A stretch of 64,000 nucleotides of DNA from Misgurnus anguillicaudatus (taxonomy: Eukaryota; Chordata; Actinopteri; Cypriniformes; Cobitidae): positions 51,813,501-51,877,500 of the forward strand of contig NC_073358.2 in the NCBI RefSeq assembly GCF_027580225.2, written 5' to 3'. Positions 50,401-57,035 of this stretch are shown here, piece by piece (the stretch's first letter is position 1; every line of letters begins with the position of its first letter). The notes beneath the pieces are model-generated. The model was not told the origin of the DNA. It saw only the letters and a list, made by a program, of their open reading frames with translations, and did not search any database. A program made the translations under genes and the position numbers.

Positions 50401-50670
50401 CAGTGTTCGCCGAGCCATAAAAAATACAGTTACCTTCTTTCTCAGCCTGCAGAAATGACCAACGTCACGCAGTGTGTGTCTGGGAAAGATTGTCTTTGAA
50501 GTAAATAAACTCTACATAAATTATAAGATGAAAAGCAAAAGCCCAGTAATTTGACCCTACAACTTTCAGCAAATAAACAACATTCCATCCTTACAGGTCA
50601 AAGTTCACATAATCCTATAACCCTGAAACAAACACACACACACATTTGTGATTGACACATCACTCACCAT
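12497..50670 (-). CDS. mtmr4: mtmr4: myotubularin-related protein 4, FYVE-containing phosphoinositide 3-phosphatase (18 coding exons)
   Basis: MTMR4 removes the 3-phosphate from PI3P and PI(3,5)P2 on early and recycling endosomes; family studies also link it to SMAD signalling and endosome-lysosome sorting. Joining the exons listed below gives 1141 aa (human is about 1195). Order: PH-GRAM from about residue 32, myotubularin phosphatase core with [10 protein letters not shown] (catalytic C404, R410), a long poorly conserved linker (about 600-965), a coiled coil (967-1000) and a FYVE finger (about 1054-1125) with WVPD, RRHHCR and paired zinc cysteines. MTMR4 rather than MTMR3 is indicated by the C-terminal [24 protein letters not shown] (here [12 protein letters not shown]) and ending KKPIATASS. 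All introns are GT-AG and all phases join. The start is fixed by ATG|GT at 50668, which splices to GGTGAGGAG (MGEEGPP, the family N-terminus). The family PPxY motif appears absent. Confidence 0.95.
12800..12888 (-). CDS. mtmr4: mtmr4 exon: N-terminal half of FYVE
   Basis: Residues 1054-1083. Contains the WxxD motif (WVPD), the first zinc pair (C1066, C1069) and the basic PI3P-binding patch RRHHCR (1078-1083). Borders TGTCAG|GTCACT and TGCAG|GTGAGT. Confidence 0.95.
12889..13934 (-). other. mtmr4: mtmr4 intron within the FYVE-proximal region, MITE-bearing
   Basis: Contains the palindromic element at 13220-13332 and, around 13340-13640, flanking repeat-like sequence (AATGGGGCTAAGCTAAATGC). No other exon seen. 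Confidence 0.6.
13220..13332. repeat. Palindromic MITE core with perfect 27-bp arms
   Basis: The left arm, starting TAGCACTTTTGGGAGTACTT, is the exact reverse complement over 27 bp of the right arm, ending AAGTACTCCCAAAAGTGCTA. The centre is 59 nt. It is probably part of a larger dispersed DNA element. Confidence 0.8.
13935..14045 (-). CDS. mtmr4: mtmr4 exon: acidic linker before FYVE
   Basis: Residues 1017-1053, reading [13 protein letters not shown] and ending VERKDTE. Rich in Ser, Asp and Glu, as in the family. The acceptor is CGACAG|ACGTGT; the donor GAG|GTTTGT is weaker than its neighbours. Confidence 0.92.
14172..15417 (-). CDS. mtmr4: mtmr4 large linker exon with coiled coil
   Basis: Residues 601-1016, 1246 nt. 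Begins [15 protein letters not shown] and [10 protein letters not shown], both family hallmarks, and continues through a Ser/Pro-rich disordered region. [16 protein letters not shown] is a conserved island. A coiled coil follows at 967-1000 ([10 protein letters not shown] to LESK), then VDYEDDI. No PPxY occurs: the stretch before VDDDGLP reads GLFQTPGY. Frames on the opposite strand are shadows. Donor ATT|GTGAGT. Confidence 0.94.
15418..15767 (-). other. mtmr4: mtmr4 intron, nothing further seen
   Basis: AT-rich intron of 350 bp without recognisable repeats. Confidence 0.6.
15768..15922 (-). CDS. mtmr4: mtmr4 exon: end of phosphatase domain
   Basis: Residues 550-601, starting [20 protein letters not shown], which matches the C-terminal end of the myotubularin core, and ending with [11 protein letters not shown]. 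Borders GACAG|ATCTTG and GACAG|GTAAAC. Confidence 0.94.
16122..16292 (-). CDS. mtmr4: mtmr4 exon: phosphatase core, [15 protein letters not shown]
   Basis: Residues 493-549. Includes [18 protein letters not shown] and [17 protein letters not shown], typical of the myotubularin core C-terminal half. Borders TTGTAG|GTGAAG and GATATG|GTGAGA, phase 0 on both sides. Confidence 0.95.
16293..17041 (-). other. mtmr4: mtmr4 intron with a fragment of a GGGCCGTTCACA-type MITE
   Basis: 16629-16690 reads AGGGCCGTTCACACTTCAAC followed by AACTATAACG words, like the left end of the element at 46410-47016. No matching right end seen here. Confidence 0.5.
17042..17227 (-). CDS. mtmr4: mtmr4 exon: [17 protein letters not shown]
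   Basis: Residues 431-492. [20 protein letters not shown] and [20 protein letters not shown] are strongly conserved in myotubularins with activity. Borders CTCAG|GGTTTT and TTTCTG|GTACGT, phase 0 on both sides. Confidence 0.95.
17366..17561 (-). CDS. mtmr4: mtmr4 catalytic exon: HCSDGWDRT phosphatase loop
   Basis: Residues 365-430. Contains the CX5R signature CSDGWDR with C404 as nucleophile and R410, preceded by GRPVLVH and followed by [19 protein letters not shown]. All catalytic residues are intact, so this is an active rather than a dead myotubularin. Borders TCCCAG|CTGGCT and ATAGAG|GTAAAG. Confidence 0.96.
17562..18011 (-). other. mtmr4: mtmr4 intron, nothing further seen
   Basis: 450 bp of AT-rich sequence. 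Confidence 0.6.
18012..18123 (-). CDS. mtmr4: mtmr4 exon: [19 protein letters not shown]
   Basis: Residues 328-365. [14 protein letters not shown] is a core myotubularin motif. Borders TTTTTAG|AGTACT and GGAAA|GTAAGT. The final AA joins C of the next exon to give Asn. Confidence 0.95.
18204..18332 (-). CDS. mtmr4: mtmr4 exon: [21 protein letters not shown]
   Basis: Residues 285-328. [20 protein letters not shown] is a hallmark of the phosphatase core; the exon ends GGGCECE. Borders TCTCAG|ACTCTT and GAAG|GTTTGT. Confidence 0.95.
18573..19219. mobile_element. hAT-like non-autonomous element, copy 1 (AGGGTTCCCACACC ends)
   Basis: Ends AGGGTTCCCACACCTTAG and CCGTGGGAACCCT. Sub-terminal AAGGACCTTTCAAGGAC blocks are mirrored near the right end. 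Copies at 38332-38928 and 47941-48626 share interior sequence. The flanking 8-mers CATTAAAT and GATTATAG are only partly alike, so this copy's target duplication has decayed. Confidence 0.75.
19750..19950. mobile_element. Small MITE with GGTGGTTTCCCAGAC ends
   Basis: Left AGGGTGGTTTCCCAGACGGG and right GTGTCCAGGAAACCGCCCCT are imperfect inverted repeats. About 200 bp, non-coding, resembling a dispersed fish repeat. Confidence 0.55.
20090..20268 (-). CDS. mtmr4: mtmr4 exon: [20 protein letters not shown]
   Basis: Residues 225-285. [20 protein letters not shown] and [13 protein letters not shown] belong to the N-terminal part of the myotubularin phosphatase domain. The end of the exon ([12 protein letters not shown]) is a variable acidic loop. 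Borders TCTTCAG|GCACCA and TTCG|GTAAGA. Confidence 0.95.
20452..20565 (-). CDS. mtmr4: mtmr4 exon: [21 protein letters not shown]
   Basis: Residues 187-225. [20 protein letters not shown] and [13 protein letters not shown] are family hallmarks. Borders CTGCAG|GTTGTG and TACAG|GTAAGA. Confidence 0.95.
20700..22560. repeat. Minisatellite, about 22-bp units related to CTGTCTCACTCTC, in an mtmr4 intron
   Basis: The pyrimidine-rich plus strand is built of variants such as CTCTTAGCCTGTCTGTCTCA, tandem at 21170-21280 and 21660-21745, and CTCCCACCAGGTCTGTCTCA, about ten copies at 21795-22020. More diverged CCAAGTCTGTCTCAACTT forms lie outside. In the mtmr4 transcript this becomes purine-rich GAGACAGAC repeats. 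Open frames in it are repeat artefacts. 22561-22935 is plain intron. Confidence 0.85.
21279..21661. mobile_element. PIF/Harbinger-like MITE inserted in the minisatellite
   Basis: Terminal inverted repeats AGGGGATCGCACACCGGC and GCCGGTGTGCGATCCCCT are exact, and the complementarity continues through CGCGCAGCTCAG. The flanks are TTA on both sides (21276-21278 and 21662-21664), the TWA target duplication of PIF/Harbinger elements. The empty site would read CTCTTAGCCTG, exactly as in neighbouring repeat units. 383 bp, GC-rich ends, no transposase. Confidence 0.85.
22936..23032 (-). CDS. mtmr4: mtmr4 exon: [20 protein letters not shown]
   Basis: Residues 155-187, linking the GRAM domain to the phosphatase core; ends [11 protein letters not shown]. 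Borders TCTCAG|GTGAGC and TATAA|GTACGA. Confidence 0.94.
23133..23299 (-). CDS. mtmr4: mtmr4 exon: GRAM C-terminal part, [16 protein letters not shown]
   Basis: Residues 99-155. [19 protein letters not shown] is the last helix of the PH-GRAM domain, followed by [14 protein letters not shown] and HLHLCRPG. Borders GTGTCAG|GTGTCA and GACCAG|GTACAG. Confidence 0.95.
23384..23466 (-). CDS. mtmr4: mtmr4 exon: GRAM strands [19 protein letters not shown]
   Basis: Residues 72-99 (82-109 if the microexon is used). [20 protein letters not shown] and CKDLKVVR are PH-GRAM beta strands. Borders GTGCAG|GTTCCT and GTGAG|GTAATG. Confidence 0.95.
23467..23950 (-). other. mtmr4: mtmr4 intron with a tiny hAT-like MITE
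   Basis: Contains the element at 23677-23773; otherwise unremarkable. Confidence 0.6.
23677..23773. mobile_element. 97-bp hAT-like MITE
   Basis: Ends CAGTGTTGTAGTCGAGTCC and GGACTCGACTACAACGCTG are inverted repeats with one mismatch near the tip. Flanking 8-mers CTCATCAT and CTCATTAA match at 6 of 8 positions, suggesting a decayed hAT target duplication. Confidence 0.65.
23951..23980 (-). CDS. mtmr4: mtmr4 candidate 30-nt microexon ([10 protein letters not shown])
   Basis: The minus strand reads a long C/T tract (TTCTCCTCTTCTTGTCCTC), then TTTGCCGATGTTGTAG|ATGTATCC, ten sense codons [10 protein letters not shown], and a strong donor ATATCT|GTGAGT. Both borders are phase 0, so inclusion or skipping keeps the mtmr4 frame (…KFKDSIIN | [10 protein letters not shown] | VPLRLIES…). 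The insertion falls between two GRAM strands where the human protein, as I know it, runs straight through. A TGC lies about 13 nt before the acceptor, as in many nSR100/SRRM4-dependent neural microexons. Expression cannot be shown here. Confidence 0.6.
23981..24359 (-). other. mtmr4: mtmr4 intron, nothing beyond the microexon acceptor tract
   Basis: Contains the pyrimidine tract serving the microexon, at about 23985-24030. Confidence 0.6.
24360..24479 (-). CDS. mtmr4: mtmr4 exon: GRAM start, [19 protein letters not shown]
   Basis: Residues 32-71. [20 protein letters not shown] and [15 protein letters not shown] are the first strands of PH-GRAM. Borders CTGCAG|GTACCG and ATCAAC|GTAAGA, phase 0 on both sides. 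Confidence 0.95.
24480..25060 (-). other. mtmr4: Start of large mtmr4 intron, with decayed SINE
   Basis: 24930-25040 on the plus strand contains GTGGCTCAGCATTGCAATGG and TCGATTCGATCCCAAGAAAC, like the head of the tRNA-derived SINE at 8425-8530 in reverse orientation. The rest is unremarkable. Confidence 0.5.
25060..26610. repeat. Pyrimidine-rich satellite (CTGTCTGTCTCTCTCAGTCTTGC family) in an mtmr4 intron
   Basis: The plus strand is almost pure C/T with periodic CAGTCTTGCCGT punctuation. Units are irregular in length (about 28-45 bp), with a pure (CT)n run at about 26395-26432. All three plus frames stay open for hundreds of codons as Ser/Leu/Val/Cys-rich text. I judge these artefacts, because no frame is favoured and the composition is that of the repeat. 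Confidence 0.9.
26611..28229 (-). other. mtmr4: mtmr4 intron between two satellite arrays
   Basis: 26760-26880 is a fragment related to the MITE at 3497-4087 (ACAATATAGCT, CTGACAAATCTCCAA). The remainder is AT-rich, with no gene or exon recognised. Confidence 0.5.
28230..29580. repeat. GC-rich 28-bp minisatellite (CGCCGTCCTGCCACGCG units) in an mtmr4 intron
   Basis: Dozens of 28-bp units, each containing CCGTCCTGCCACGCG then TCTGTCCCTCT. The main variants are GTCTG or GCCTG after CACGC, and GTCCTG or GCCCTG, arranged in runs. Spacer cassettes with CTGTCCTGTCTCTCTCT and TTTATCTGTATCTC recur near 28400, 29075, 29320 and 29430. Because 28 is 1 modulo 3, every frame on both strands reads the same 28-residue repeat, which explains the 300-codon open frames. 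They are not genes. Confidence 0.93.
29581..30111 (-). other. mtmr4: mtmr4 intron, nothing further seen
   Basis: Mixed-composition intron sequence with a TGTGTG-rich patch near 29725-29760. Confidence 0.5.
30112..30201 (-). CDS. mtmr4: mtmr4 second coding exon: [18 protein letters not shown]
   Basis: Residues 2-31 of the main isoform. [20 protein letters not shown] and [10 protein letters not shown] match the MTMR4 N-terminus. Borders TTTCAG|GGTGAG and CTACAG|GTCAGT. Phase 0 at the 5' side lets it join either ATG|GT at 50668 or the alternative exon at 41084-41128. Confidence 0.94.
30202..31204 (-). other. mtmr4: Large mtmr4 intron, AT-rich with dispersed repeat fragments
   Basis: 30594-30660 resembles a dispersed fish repeat (AGGGCTGTCAAAAGATTAAT). 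A 16-17 nt A-run lies at 31109-31125. No exon recognised. Confidence 0.5.
31205..32260. mobile_element. Cluster of MITEs including CACTGTAAAAAG-type and foldback units
   Basis: 31207 and 31884 each start CACTGTAAAAAGTAAAAGT. Between them, about 31240-31745 is a separate element with ends GCCTGATTTATAGTCGTGCG and TGCACAACTATAATGAGCC. 31796-31850 (GAGGAGCTG, AAGTTGAAATAAGTTGAGCT) is mirrored at 32195-32252 (AGCTCAACTTATTTCAACTT, CAACTCCTC). Exact element borders are uncertain. Confidence 0.6.
32261..36926 (-). other. mtmr4: mtmr4 intron, no exon recognised
   Basis: Contains the CA microsatellite listed next and a repeat-like CGGTGCACGTGCATGCCGAA at about 32640. 33410-33800 has diffuse AATTTTCAATGCTGGAAATT-type inverted words suggestive of a decayed MITE. 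The rest is AT-rich. Confidence 0.5.
32430..32477. repeat. (CA)n microsatellite
   Basis: Uninterrupted CA dinucleotides, about 24 copies. Likely length-polymorphic. Confidence 0.95.
36927..37842. mobile_element. Non-autonomous DNA element with GGGTGATTCTCACGAAAA ends
   Basis: Left GGGTGATTCTCACGAAAA and right TTTTGTGAGAATCACCC are inverted repeats with one mismatch. The interior repeats a GTTGCGGTAATG-like word in both orientations (near 37122, 37270, 37650). No transposase. The flanks are AT-only, so the target duplication cannot be read. Confidence 0.75.
37843..38331 (-). other. mtmr4: mtmr4 intron, nothing further seen
   Basis: Unremarkable intron sequence between two transposon copies. 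Confidence 0.5.
38332..38928. mobile_element. hAT-like non-autonomous element, copy 2 (AGGGTTCCCACACC ends)
   Basis: Same ends and interior as 18573-19219. Flanking 8-mers TTCAATGC and GTCAATGG match at 6 of 8 positions. Contains the shared interior words AGGAAGTATATCGCTATCT and CGCAGCGTCTCGTTCCC. Confidence 0.78.
38929..41083 (-). other. mtmr4: mtmr4 intron, no exon recognised
   Basis: Includes a short GA run (39051-39073) and AT-rich sequence. Frames are short and without features. Confidence 0.5.
41084..41128 (-). CDS. mtmr4: mtmr4 candidate alternative first coding exon ([15 protein letters not shown])
   Basis: In a CpG-rich patch the minus strand reads GCGCGCC-like sequence, ATG at 41128-41126, 15 codons [15 protein letters not shown], then a strong donor TTC|GTAAGT in phase 0. 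Splicing to 30201 would give …[17 protein letters not shown]…, preserving the whole enzyme. An in-frame TGA lies upstream near 41243, and no earlier in-frame ATG intervenes, so this would be the natural start. A second in-frame ATG (MLNCF) lies inside it. Cys residues near the N-terminus could allow lipidation, but that is speculation. No transcript evidence is available here. Confidence 0.5.
41129..41331 (-). promoter_or_regulatory. mtmr4: CpG-rich internal promoter candidate of mtmr4
   Basis: GC- and CpG-dense sequence (GCGGCCGGCCCGGC, CGCGAAG, GCCCGGGAG around 41110-41165) within an AT-rich intron, immediately upstream of the alternative first exon. No TATA box seen. Confidence 0.45.
41332..41820 (-). 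other. mtmr4: mtmr4 intron upstream of the internal promoter
   Basis: Overlapping frames at 41015-41634 on both strands reflect GC-rich composition, not genes. 41730-41815 has repeat-like GGGCAGCACGATGTTGAG sequence. Confidence 0.5.
41821..42750. repeat. Triplicated 305-306 bp unit, each with an internal inverted repeat
   Basis: The word ATGTAATTATCATACTGAAA recurs at 41849, 42154 and 42460, giving periods of 305 and 306. Each unit carries ATCTGCCAATGGGGTAAGC and its reverse complement GCTTACCCCATTGGCAGAT about 40-50 nt apart, flanked by TTGTCTTGCATAAAA and TTTTATGCA. The units differ only by a few indels in A/T runs. Likely an amplified MITE. Confidence 0.92.
42751..45151 (-). other. mtmr4: mtmr4 intron, no exon recognised
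   Basis: 43487-43518 is a (CT)n-rich stretch. 43848-43925 is a dispersed repeat with ATCGATTAATCGATTA palindromes. A 118-codon frame at 44317-44673 has no recognisable domain or exon borders. Confidence 0.5.
45152..45734. mobile_element. MITE-like element with AAGCCCTTTTCACACCG ends
   Basis: Left AAGCCCTTTTCACACCG and right TGTGTGAATGGGGGTTT are imperfect inverted repeats. CACACAG and GTTCACACA words recur inside. Borders approximate. Confidence 0.45.
45735..46409 (-). other. mtmr4: mtmr4 intron, nothing further seen
   Basis: AT-rich. A 124-codon minus frame at 45689-46063 has no recognisable features. Confidence 0.5.
46410..47016. mobile_element. MITE with GGCCGTTCACATTATAACG ends
   Basis: Left GGGCCGTTCACATTATAACG and right TTGTTATAATGTGAACAGTC are inverted repeats. 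A left-end fragment of the same family occurs at 16629. Non-coding. Confidence 0.65.
47017..47940 (-). other. mtmr4: mtmr4 intron, nothing further seen
   Basis: AT-rich sequence without exon-like signals. Confidence 0.5.
47941..48626. mobile_element. hAT-like non-autonomous element, copy 3, with intact 8-bp target duplication
   Basis: Begins AGGGTTCCCACACCTTAG and ends TGTGGGAACCCT. Flanked by identical GCGTAGAC at 47933-47940 and 48627-48634. This fixes the family as hAT-like and the element ends for all three copies. The interior is shared with 18573-19219 and 38332-38928, including CGCAGCGTCTCGTTCCC. Confidence 0.9.
48627..50667 (-). other. mtmr4: mtmr4 intron with dispersed repeat
   Basis: 48680-48775 and 49375-49515 contain many CGATACG/CGTATCG words (for example CCCGATACGATACGTATC) that look like the two ends of one decayed inverted-repeat element, about 48675-49870. 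No exon recognised. Confidence 0.5.
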
Positions 50671-50774
50671 GTTCTCTGTGGATCTGTTTTTAATTTCGTC
50701 TCAGCTTCAGCTCCTCCAGCTCTCCTCACCTCGACCGGCCTCGCACCTCACAGCGACAGCTCACGGGACACAAT
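50668..50774 (-). CDS. mtmr4: mtmr4 start exon: 5' UTR plus the initiator ATG
   Basis: Acceptor TTCTCAG|ATTGTG at 50774. About 104 nt of untranslated sequence follow, then AGAACATG|GTGAGT, so the exon carries only the Met codon. After splicing the context is AACATGG, with A at -3 and G at +4. Only the last three bases (50670-50668) are coding. Confidence 0.85.
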
Positions 50775-52515
50775 CTGAGAAGAAAAGCATCAGTCAGTGA
50801 AAGATGAAAACTGTTTAAACTTACACCACAACAATGAGCATGTACCAGGACAAGAATATAAACTGTCAGTGACAATAACATCATGTTTGTACTCTTGCCA
50901 CATGATGTTAAGATGTTGAGGGTGATTGCTATGTGAAATATCTTTGCTTTACACAACTAAACACATCATGTGCAGAATATACTGACACAAAAATAAAACA
51001 GCATATATCTGCGTGCACACACATCAGTTTGTGTGATAAATGATCGCTTGCAGTATGCAGTTTTGCTCATATCTAAAAACTTTCTTAACCCTCATATCTC
51101 TCCCTCGGTCTCTGGAATGCTCAGCGCTTGGCGTTTTTCCTGCTCAGAGTCCGAGTAGTTTACAAAATGAAACGAAAACATCTTCAGACACGGCCACAAA
51201 CAGGCCTGAACATGCACACACACACACAAAGTTATTAGTGAAGTTTGTCAATATACAGGTACACACTGTATACACACCTTGGCTGAGCAAAGAGCTAGTT
51301 AGTTTAGTTTAAATCCGTGGGTGTGTATCAAAAAATAAAAATCTCTTCTCACGCCCCACAAGATGATGAGTCGATAATAAAATTTAAATAATAAGAGATG
51401 TGTGACTAATACTACGTCATTCATTTCCCGATATGTTTAATAAATTAACTTAAAGTTGAATGAGACTCTAACTTTATTTCTGAATGGGACACGATCCTGC
51501 TGCGTGTGTGTACTCATCATGGCAGCGCATGCTGTTTTGAGCTTTCACCCCATGCTGCTCTTACACACTGAGATGACCTTGATCCCCAGCTATAGACTCA
51601 CTAATAGGATGAGCTTTGATTTACAAGAAAAGGAAAGCGAAAACTCCACAGGTGACTCGAGCTGGCGCGACACAAAGATACAACCAACAACATGACAACT
51701 GTTGATACACAAGACACACCCACTCGCTGCTTATTATTACTTTTAAACACAATTCTTACTATTATTATGAGTTATCAAATTTAACATTAACAGGAAAGTC
51801 ATCAAAACTATTGGAAAACAGACACGCCCATCTTATGCGCCCTCATTAAACTGTATTACACATACAAGCAACACATTAGCATCAATGAAAGATATCAGAC
51901 AGATAGCGGACATGATCTCTGTTATACACATGTAAACCAATTTCTTGATCATTTGGATAAACTAACTGACTAACAGAGCTCCAGAAGTCAAACAAAACCA
52001 TAACTATTGTAACTATTGTAATGTTCATTTATTCATTCCTTGTTTGCTTCACTGTTTACAATGTCCAAAACTGCCATATGTCGTTGTTTGTCTATTCTGT
52101 GTGTATAACTGATTTTTTTCCAATAATAATTAATAAAACAAATAAAAAAGTAATCAGACATGAACAAAATGTGTTCATAAAGTTTTAAAATATGTAGTTA
52201 CCTGAATGCAGACTTTACCCACAATGCAACACCGCAGAGATTTGCTGTACTTTCTCATGCAAACACACACACACCCCTTTGTTCACACATTACACACACA
52301 GCGCAACTTTGAAAGAGAGACACAGGAGTCACTAACTTCATCTCACGGCAAGATACAAGTTAAAAACTCGCGCCAAGCGCAACATTGTAGCAGTGAAACA
52401 TTCCACAATGTAACAGTGTAGCAGCGGAACATTCAAACGTCAGACAAACTGATACAGTTACACGCGCAACGCAACAATGTATCAACAACTGTTAAATAAT
52501 CGCTTCAGCTCTTAC
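50775..52515 (-). other. mtmr4: mtmr4 5' UTR intron, no exon recognised
   Basis: AT-rich with short CA runs. Frames here are short. Confidence 0.5.
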
Positions 52516-52600
52516 CAGGGCGCGAACAGAGATACTCCAGTGGATTTCATGTCACGCTCACGTCCGTCCACGCATACAGCGCGCGCACACACACAAAGCA
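52516..52600 (-). other. mtmr4: Candidate mtmr4 untranslated first exon
   Basis: The minus strand ends CGCGCCCTG|GTAAGAG, a strong donor, after a CpG-rich stretch. It contains ATGAAATCCACTGG (frame MKSTGVSLFAP). Joined to 50774 (ATTGTG) the frame ends at once in TGA, an 11-codon upstream ORF closed across the splice junction. The transcription start is only approximate. Confidence 0.55.
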
Positions 52601-52700
52601 CGAGCGCGGTGGGCGGGGCTTCAAGTACGCGGCACAGGGCGTGTAGTACGTGACAGCGCTGATCAGGAACACGCACATGCAAAGGTTTACATCGCTCTGC
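52560..52700 (-). promoter_or_regulatory. mtmr4: CpG-rich promoter candidate of mtmr4
   Basis: Contains the GC box GGGCGGGG at about 52612-52619 and many CpGs (GCGCGCGC, GAGCGCGG, TACGCGGC) in an otherwise AT-rich area. Lies directly upstream of the donor-terminated first exon. Confidence 0.55.
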
Positions 52701-54183
52701 GTGCATTTATATCACCGCGTGTTGTCATGCATGCGGGTTTGTTGTTATCACAGAGAACATAACGCTCGTCTGCTCTATTTCAAGCCCATAATAAACTTTG
52801 GGACACACGAGTAGCCGGATTCCTCCATTCACACGAGGTTTAGTGGAGCTCCTCCCCATTGCTTCACATCAATATTTAAAGGCCACCCTACACTCACAAC
52901 TTCTAACCAATAAAATAATCCAAACCCTAATGTGGACAAAACTGACAAAGGCAAATGTCACATGAGACCACACCCACCCTAAACTTCCAGCATGAGAGAT
53001 GAGAGAAAGTGATGGCATTTGTAATTAAGGCATTCATTGTTCGTTGTGAAGCAGTAAGTTAAAGAGTAAAATGTGTCTCATGACCTGATTGTGTATTTGA
53101 GCAACAATAGGCTATCATTTATAAAAACTACATTTTGCCATTTTAATTCCATATAATTTAGTGTCATAATTCTTGACAGTCCAGTGAAATTAAAAACCAA
53201 GGAGGAGATTATAAAATCCACTGACATGAATACTTTAGTTTCATTTATCACATTGAGAATGAAAGGTCAGTGAAACTGTAGCAGGATAGTATATTATTGC
53301 AAACCCAGGAACACACACACTCACACACACACACGCACACGCACACGCTTCCCCATACTTTCTATGATTTCTGACACACCCCCTTAAAACAAAACTCCTT
53401 CTATGGAAGAAAACACATTGCCAAGTACATTATACATCGTGTCTCACCTGTCTCAGGTGTGTCTCAGCAGAGTTTAATCATGTCTTACAGAAGAGCCAAA
53501 GAAAGCAAAGGTCCGAGAGTTCTTCAAACTGTTCAGAGTGTGGGCGAATGTTACTCTACCCGCCTCCATGAACTTTCCATTTTCTCTGTAAAAAAAAACT
53601 CCCTGAGTCTGAGGCAGAGTTACAAGTTAACAGACCTGGAAATGACCAGGCATGGGTGGAAACACCCAATAATAATCATAACATTGGATATGGTTTTTAA
53701 TATCTCCATTTCATGCAATTCCCTTAATCTTTCAAACACAAATCACTGCATGATCCTAGAGTTTTTTTTGTGACTTGTGTGTCAAATATAAACAGCCACA
53801 CACTTCCATAAGAGCAAAGCTCGAGTGTCAATGATCACAGCCGCACCCACATCAGTGCTGCACAGGTCCAAACACGCTAGACCTCATCTGACTTTACACT
53901 GTATGAGACAGAAACACACAAGCACACATGTACAAACTCAGACTGAAGTACTTCTCTATGATAAACTCTGCCCTTCTCAAATGATGTGTGATTGATTACC
54001 TCGGCCTACATTCATTTCATGTACAAAGTACCAAAAAACAGGGTCACTGGTGAAATATCTACTATATCACACAACTTCATTTAATAGGTAAAGAATAACT
54101 AAACACAGACTTTACATTTGCCATTCAATTCTGATGTGTTAAACTACTTATTCAATTACACTTAACCATCCTGCTTAAATCCA
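52700..54183. other. No supported gene
   Basis: 53310-53347 has an ACACAC/GCACAC-rich run. Other frames are short and lack features. Confidence 0.5.
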
Positions 54184-54746
<563 letters not shown>

Positions 54747-56467
54747 AAAAACTGCTCAAGCCACTGTTATAAAGAACTTGACTGACCTGGACTACTTTTT
54801 AGCGAATGTGCATCTTAGTAAAAACTGTGCCTGCAATGCCTGCATGCAACCATCTCTCTATGTTAACATACTGCCAAAGAAACTATATTTCTAAAATAAA
54901 TTTTCATGTTAGGGGTCACCTGCTTTCCATTTGTTATTAAAAAAATCTGATCTTTTTTAGCACCATTACTGTTGTTGATATCAATGTAATGAATTATCTT
55001 TTCTCTGAGTCAGAAAACATTGATGACAGACTGTGTAACATTAAGACACTGCTGAGATGTTTGACTCTACAGATCAGCAGGTGGATGCGTCTTCAATTAT
55101 CACATCTACTCTGAAATCACAGGTATAAACATCTGTATATCTCTCTAACCATCTGATTCATAATCATACACACAGAATATCTGATGTAAAACAACAAGAC
55201 AGGTATCTATAACCTAAAGAAGCTGTAAATAAATAACTAACAGCACTTAATTACTGAGTAAAGGGTAAAATCGTACAGCTTGTGGAGAGTTACGAATTTA
55301 AGAAAGATCAAAGTGAGAAACCATTTAGTTGTGTCTGATCAGCATGTGCCTTCGCTTAATCATTATAAACATTTGGCAACGTAACAAAGCTTTTTCATTC
55401 CAACTGATATATTTATTCAGTGGCCAGGCATGGAAACTGGGAAAATTACAACCAGCTTCCACACAGCAGCGGTCACAAAACAAAAACAGACAAAACAAAA
55501 GTCACCATCTGTTTCAATGAAAACAGAAGATACAATCTAGGATCTGTTTCAGGGACTGAACAAAAGCATAAAGCGAAGGTCTAAGGAATAATATCAGGTG
55601 CTCAAAGAGACTCAGTGACCTCTAAAGTCTTATCTACCTGAACCACAATTTAAACCAGAGACACAAACAGCATCATTAGATGAGTAAATTCAATACACTG
55701 AAATTGCTGGCCTGTGAAAATTGGATTTTGTGAGCCTGCTTAGCAAAGACAGCGAAATGATTTCATTTATTTTCTTTGGATCTGCATATGGACAGGAGGA
55801 ATACAAACAAATCAAATCATTTATCTAAATCATTTCTAAGCCATTATACTAGGAGTTTGCATAATCAAAATAGGACAAAAACTCCAAGATTTACACTGAA
55901 GAGGGACCTGAGACAGACTTTTTTGTGCTTTTTAACAAGAACTTCCCAGATTGTGGTGTAAACAAGATTTAGATTTTCTTAAAAAAAAATTCTGCTTTCG
56001 TTGTTATCATCACAAGACTTTTAAATAACCATAATTTTCCCTTCTAAACATGCTAGGGTTTATTTCAGTTCTCTAAACTTAGAAAATAAAGTTTCACTTC
56101 TCATTTCTCTCCATTGCTATATGAGCACTTTCAGGTCAAGTTAGGTAAAATCTAGTTTATATTTCAAAGTACAAAATAACACGACTGACATATTCTCCTT
56201 ATCGTTCTGAAGATATGATACACAAACAAATACAATGTGTCAAAGTGCAGGAGCCAAGAGGTTAAATACTCAAAATATCTGATATTAAAGCTGTAAAACT
56301 CATGAGCATGTGACTGTGACGAAAACTGTTCTGTTCAACATTTCTGCTGAAAATGCAAGTGGGGTTTACATGTGCAAAAGTTACCATCAATGCCAGTGTC
56401 AAGTGTGATTACTAGAATGTTGCTATGTGGTTACAAACGTAAACTAAGTGTTTTAGCTTTAAACCAA
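54747..56467. other. No supported gene
   Basis: AT-rich. No exon or repeat recognised with confidence. Confidence 0.5.
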
Positions 56468-57035
56468 GGCTACATTTACACAACAACGATGTAGAAAGAG
56501 AAAAAATTTCCTTTATGTTTAAAAAAAAAAGTTTACATGACAATGCTGTCAAAAAGATTTGTGTTTACAAGGATCCACGAAGTGCGCCAACACAACTAAA
56601 AGCGCCATATTACGCATGTCAGGCCAGTCAGGCTTCGTAAAAAACATTACACATCTCTGCATATACTTATTCTTCTACAGAGCAAATTATACAAGACGGG
56701 GAAAGCTTTTTTAGCTGGTGGTAGAGGTATGCTTATAAGTGATAACGGACTATAAAGCGCAAACATTTGGTAAACTTATATTAAGCAACACAAACACAGT
56801 CCTGTAGGCCAACATTGTTGTTTTGATTATACTCATGGATTGCCTATAGACTGAATTAACACATGTGCATGACGTCACTGAGACAACAAGACGTAGTTTT
56901 CAAAAACTTGCACTTTGAAACCCGTCTTCAAATGTTTGCATTTTCAGAACCACAAAACGCTGTGTAAACGAACAATCAAACTGCACAAAAATATTCCCAG
57001 TTTTGGTTGAAAATATTGTGGTGTAAACAGTCCCT
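56468..57035. mobile_element. MITE-like element with GGCTACATTTACAC ends
   Basis: Left GGCTACATTTACACAACAA and right TTGTGGTGTAAACAGTCCCT are imperfect inverted repeats. GTTTACA and TGTAAAC words recur inside. Borders approximate. Confidence 0.5.

Noticed and set aside
12497..50670. Assignment of the phosphatase to MTMR3 rather than MTMR4
   Set aside because: The FYVE region and C-terminus ([28 protein letters not shown]) and the N-terminus ([12 protein letters not shown]) fit MTMR4; MTMR3 differs at each of these.
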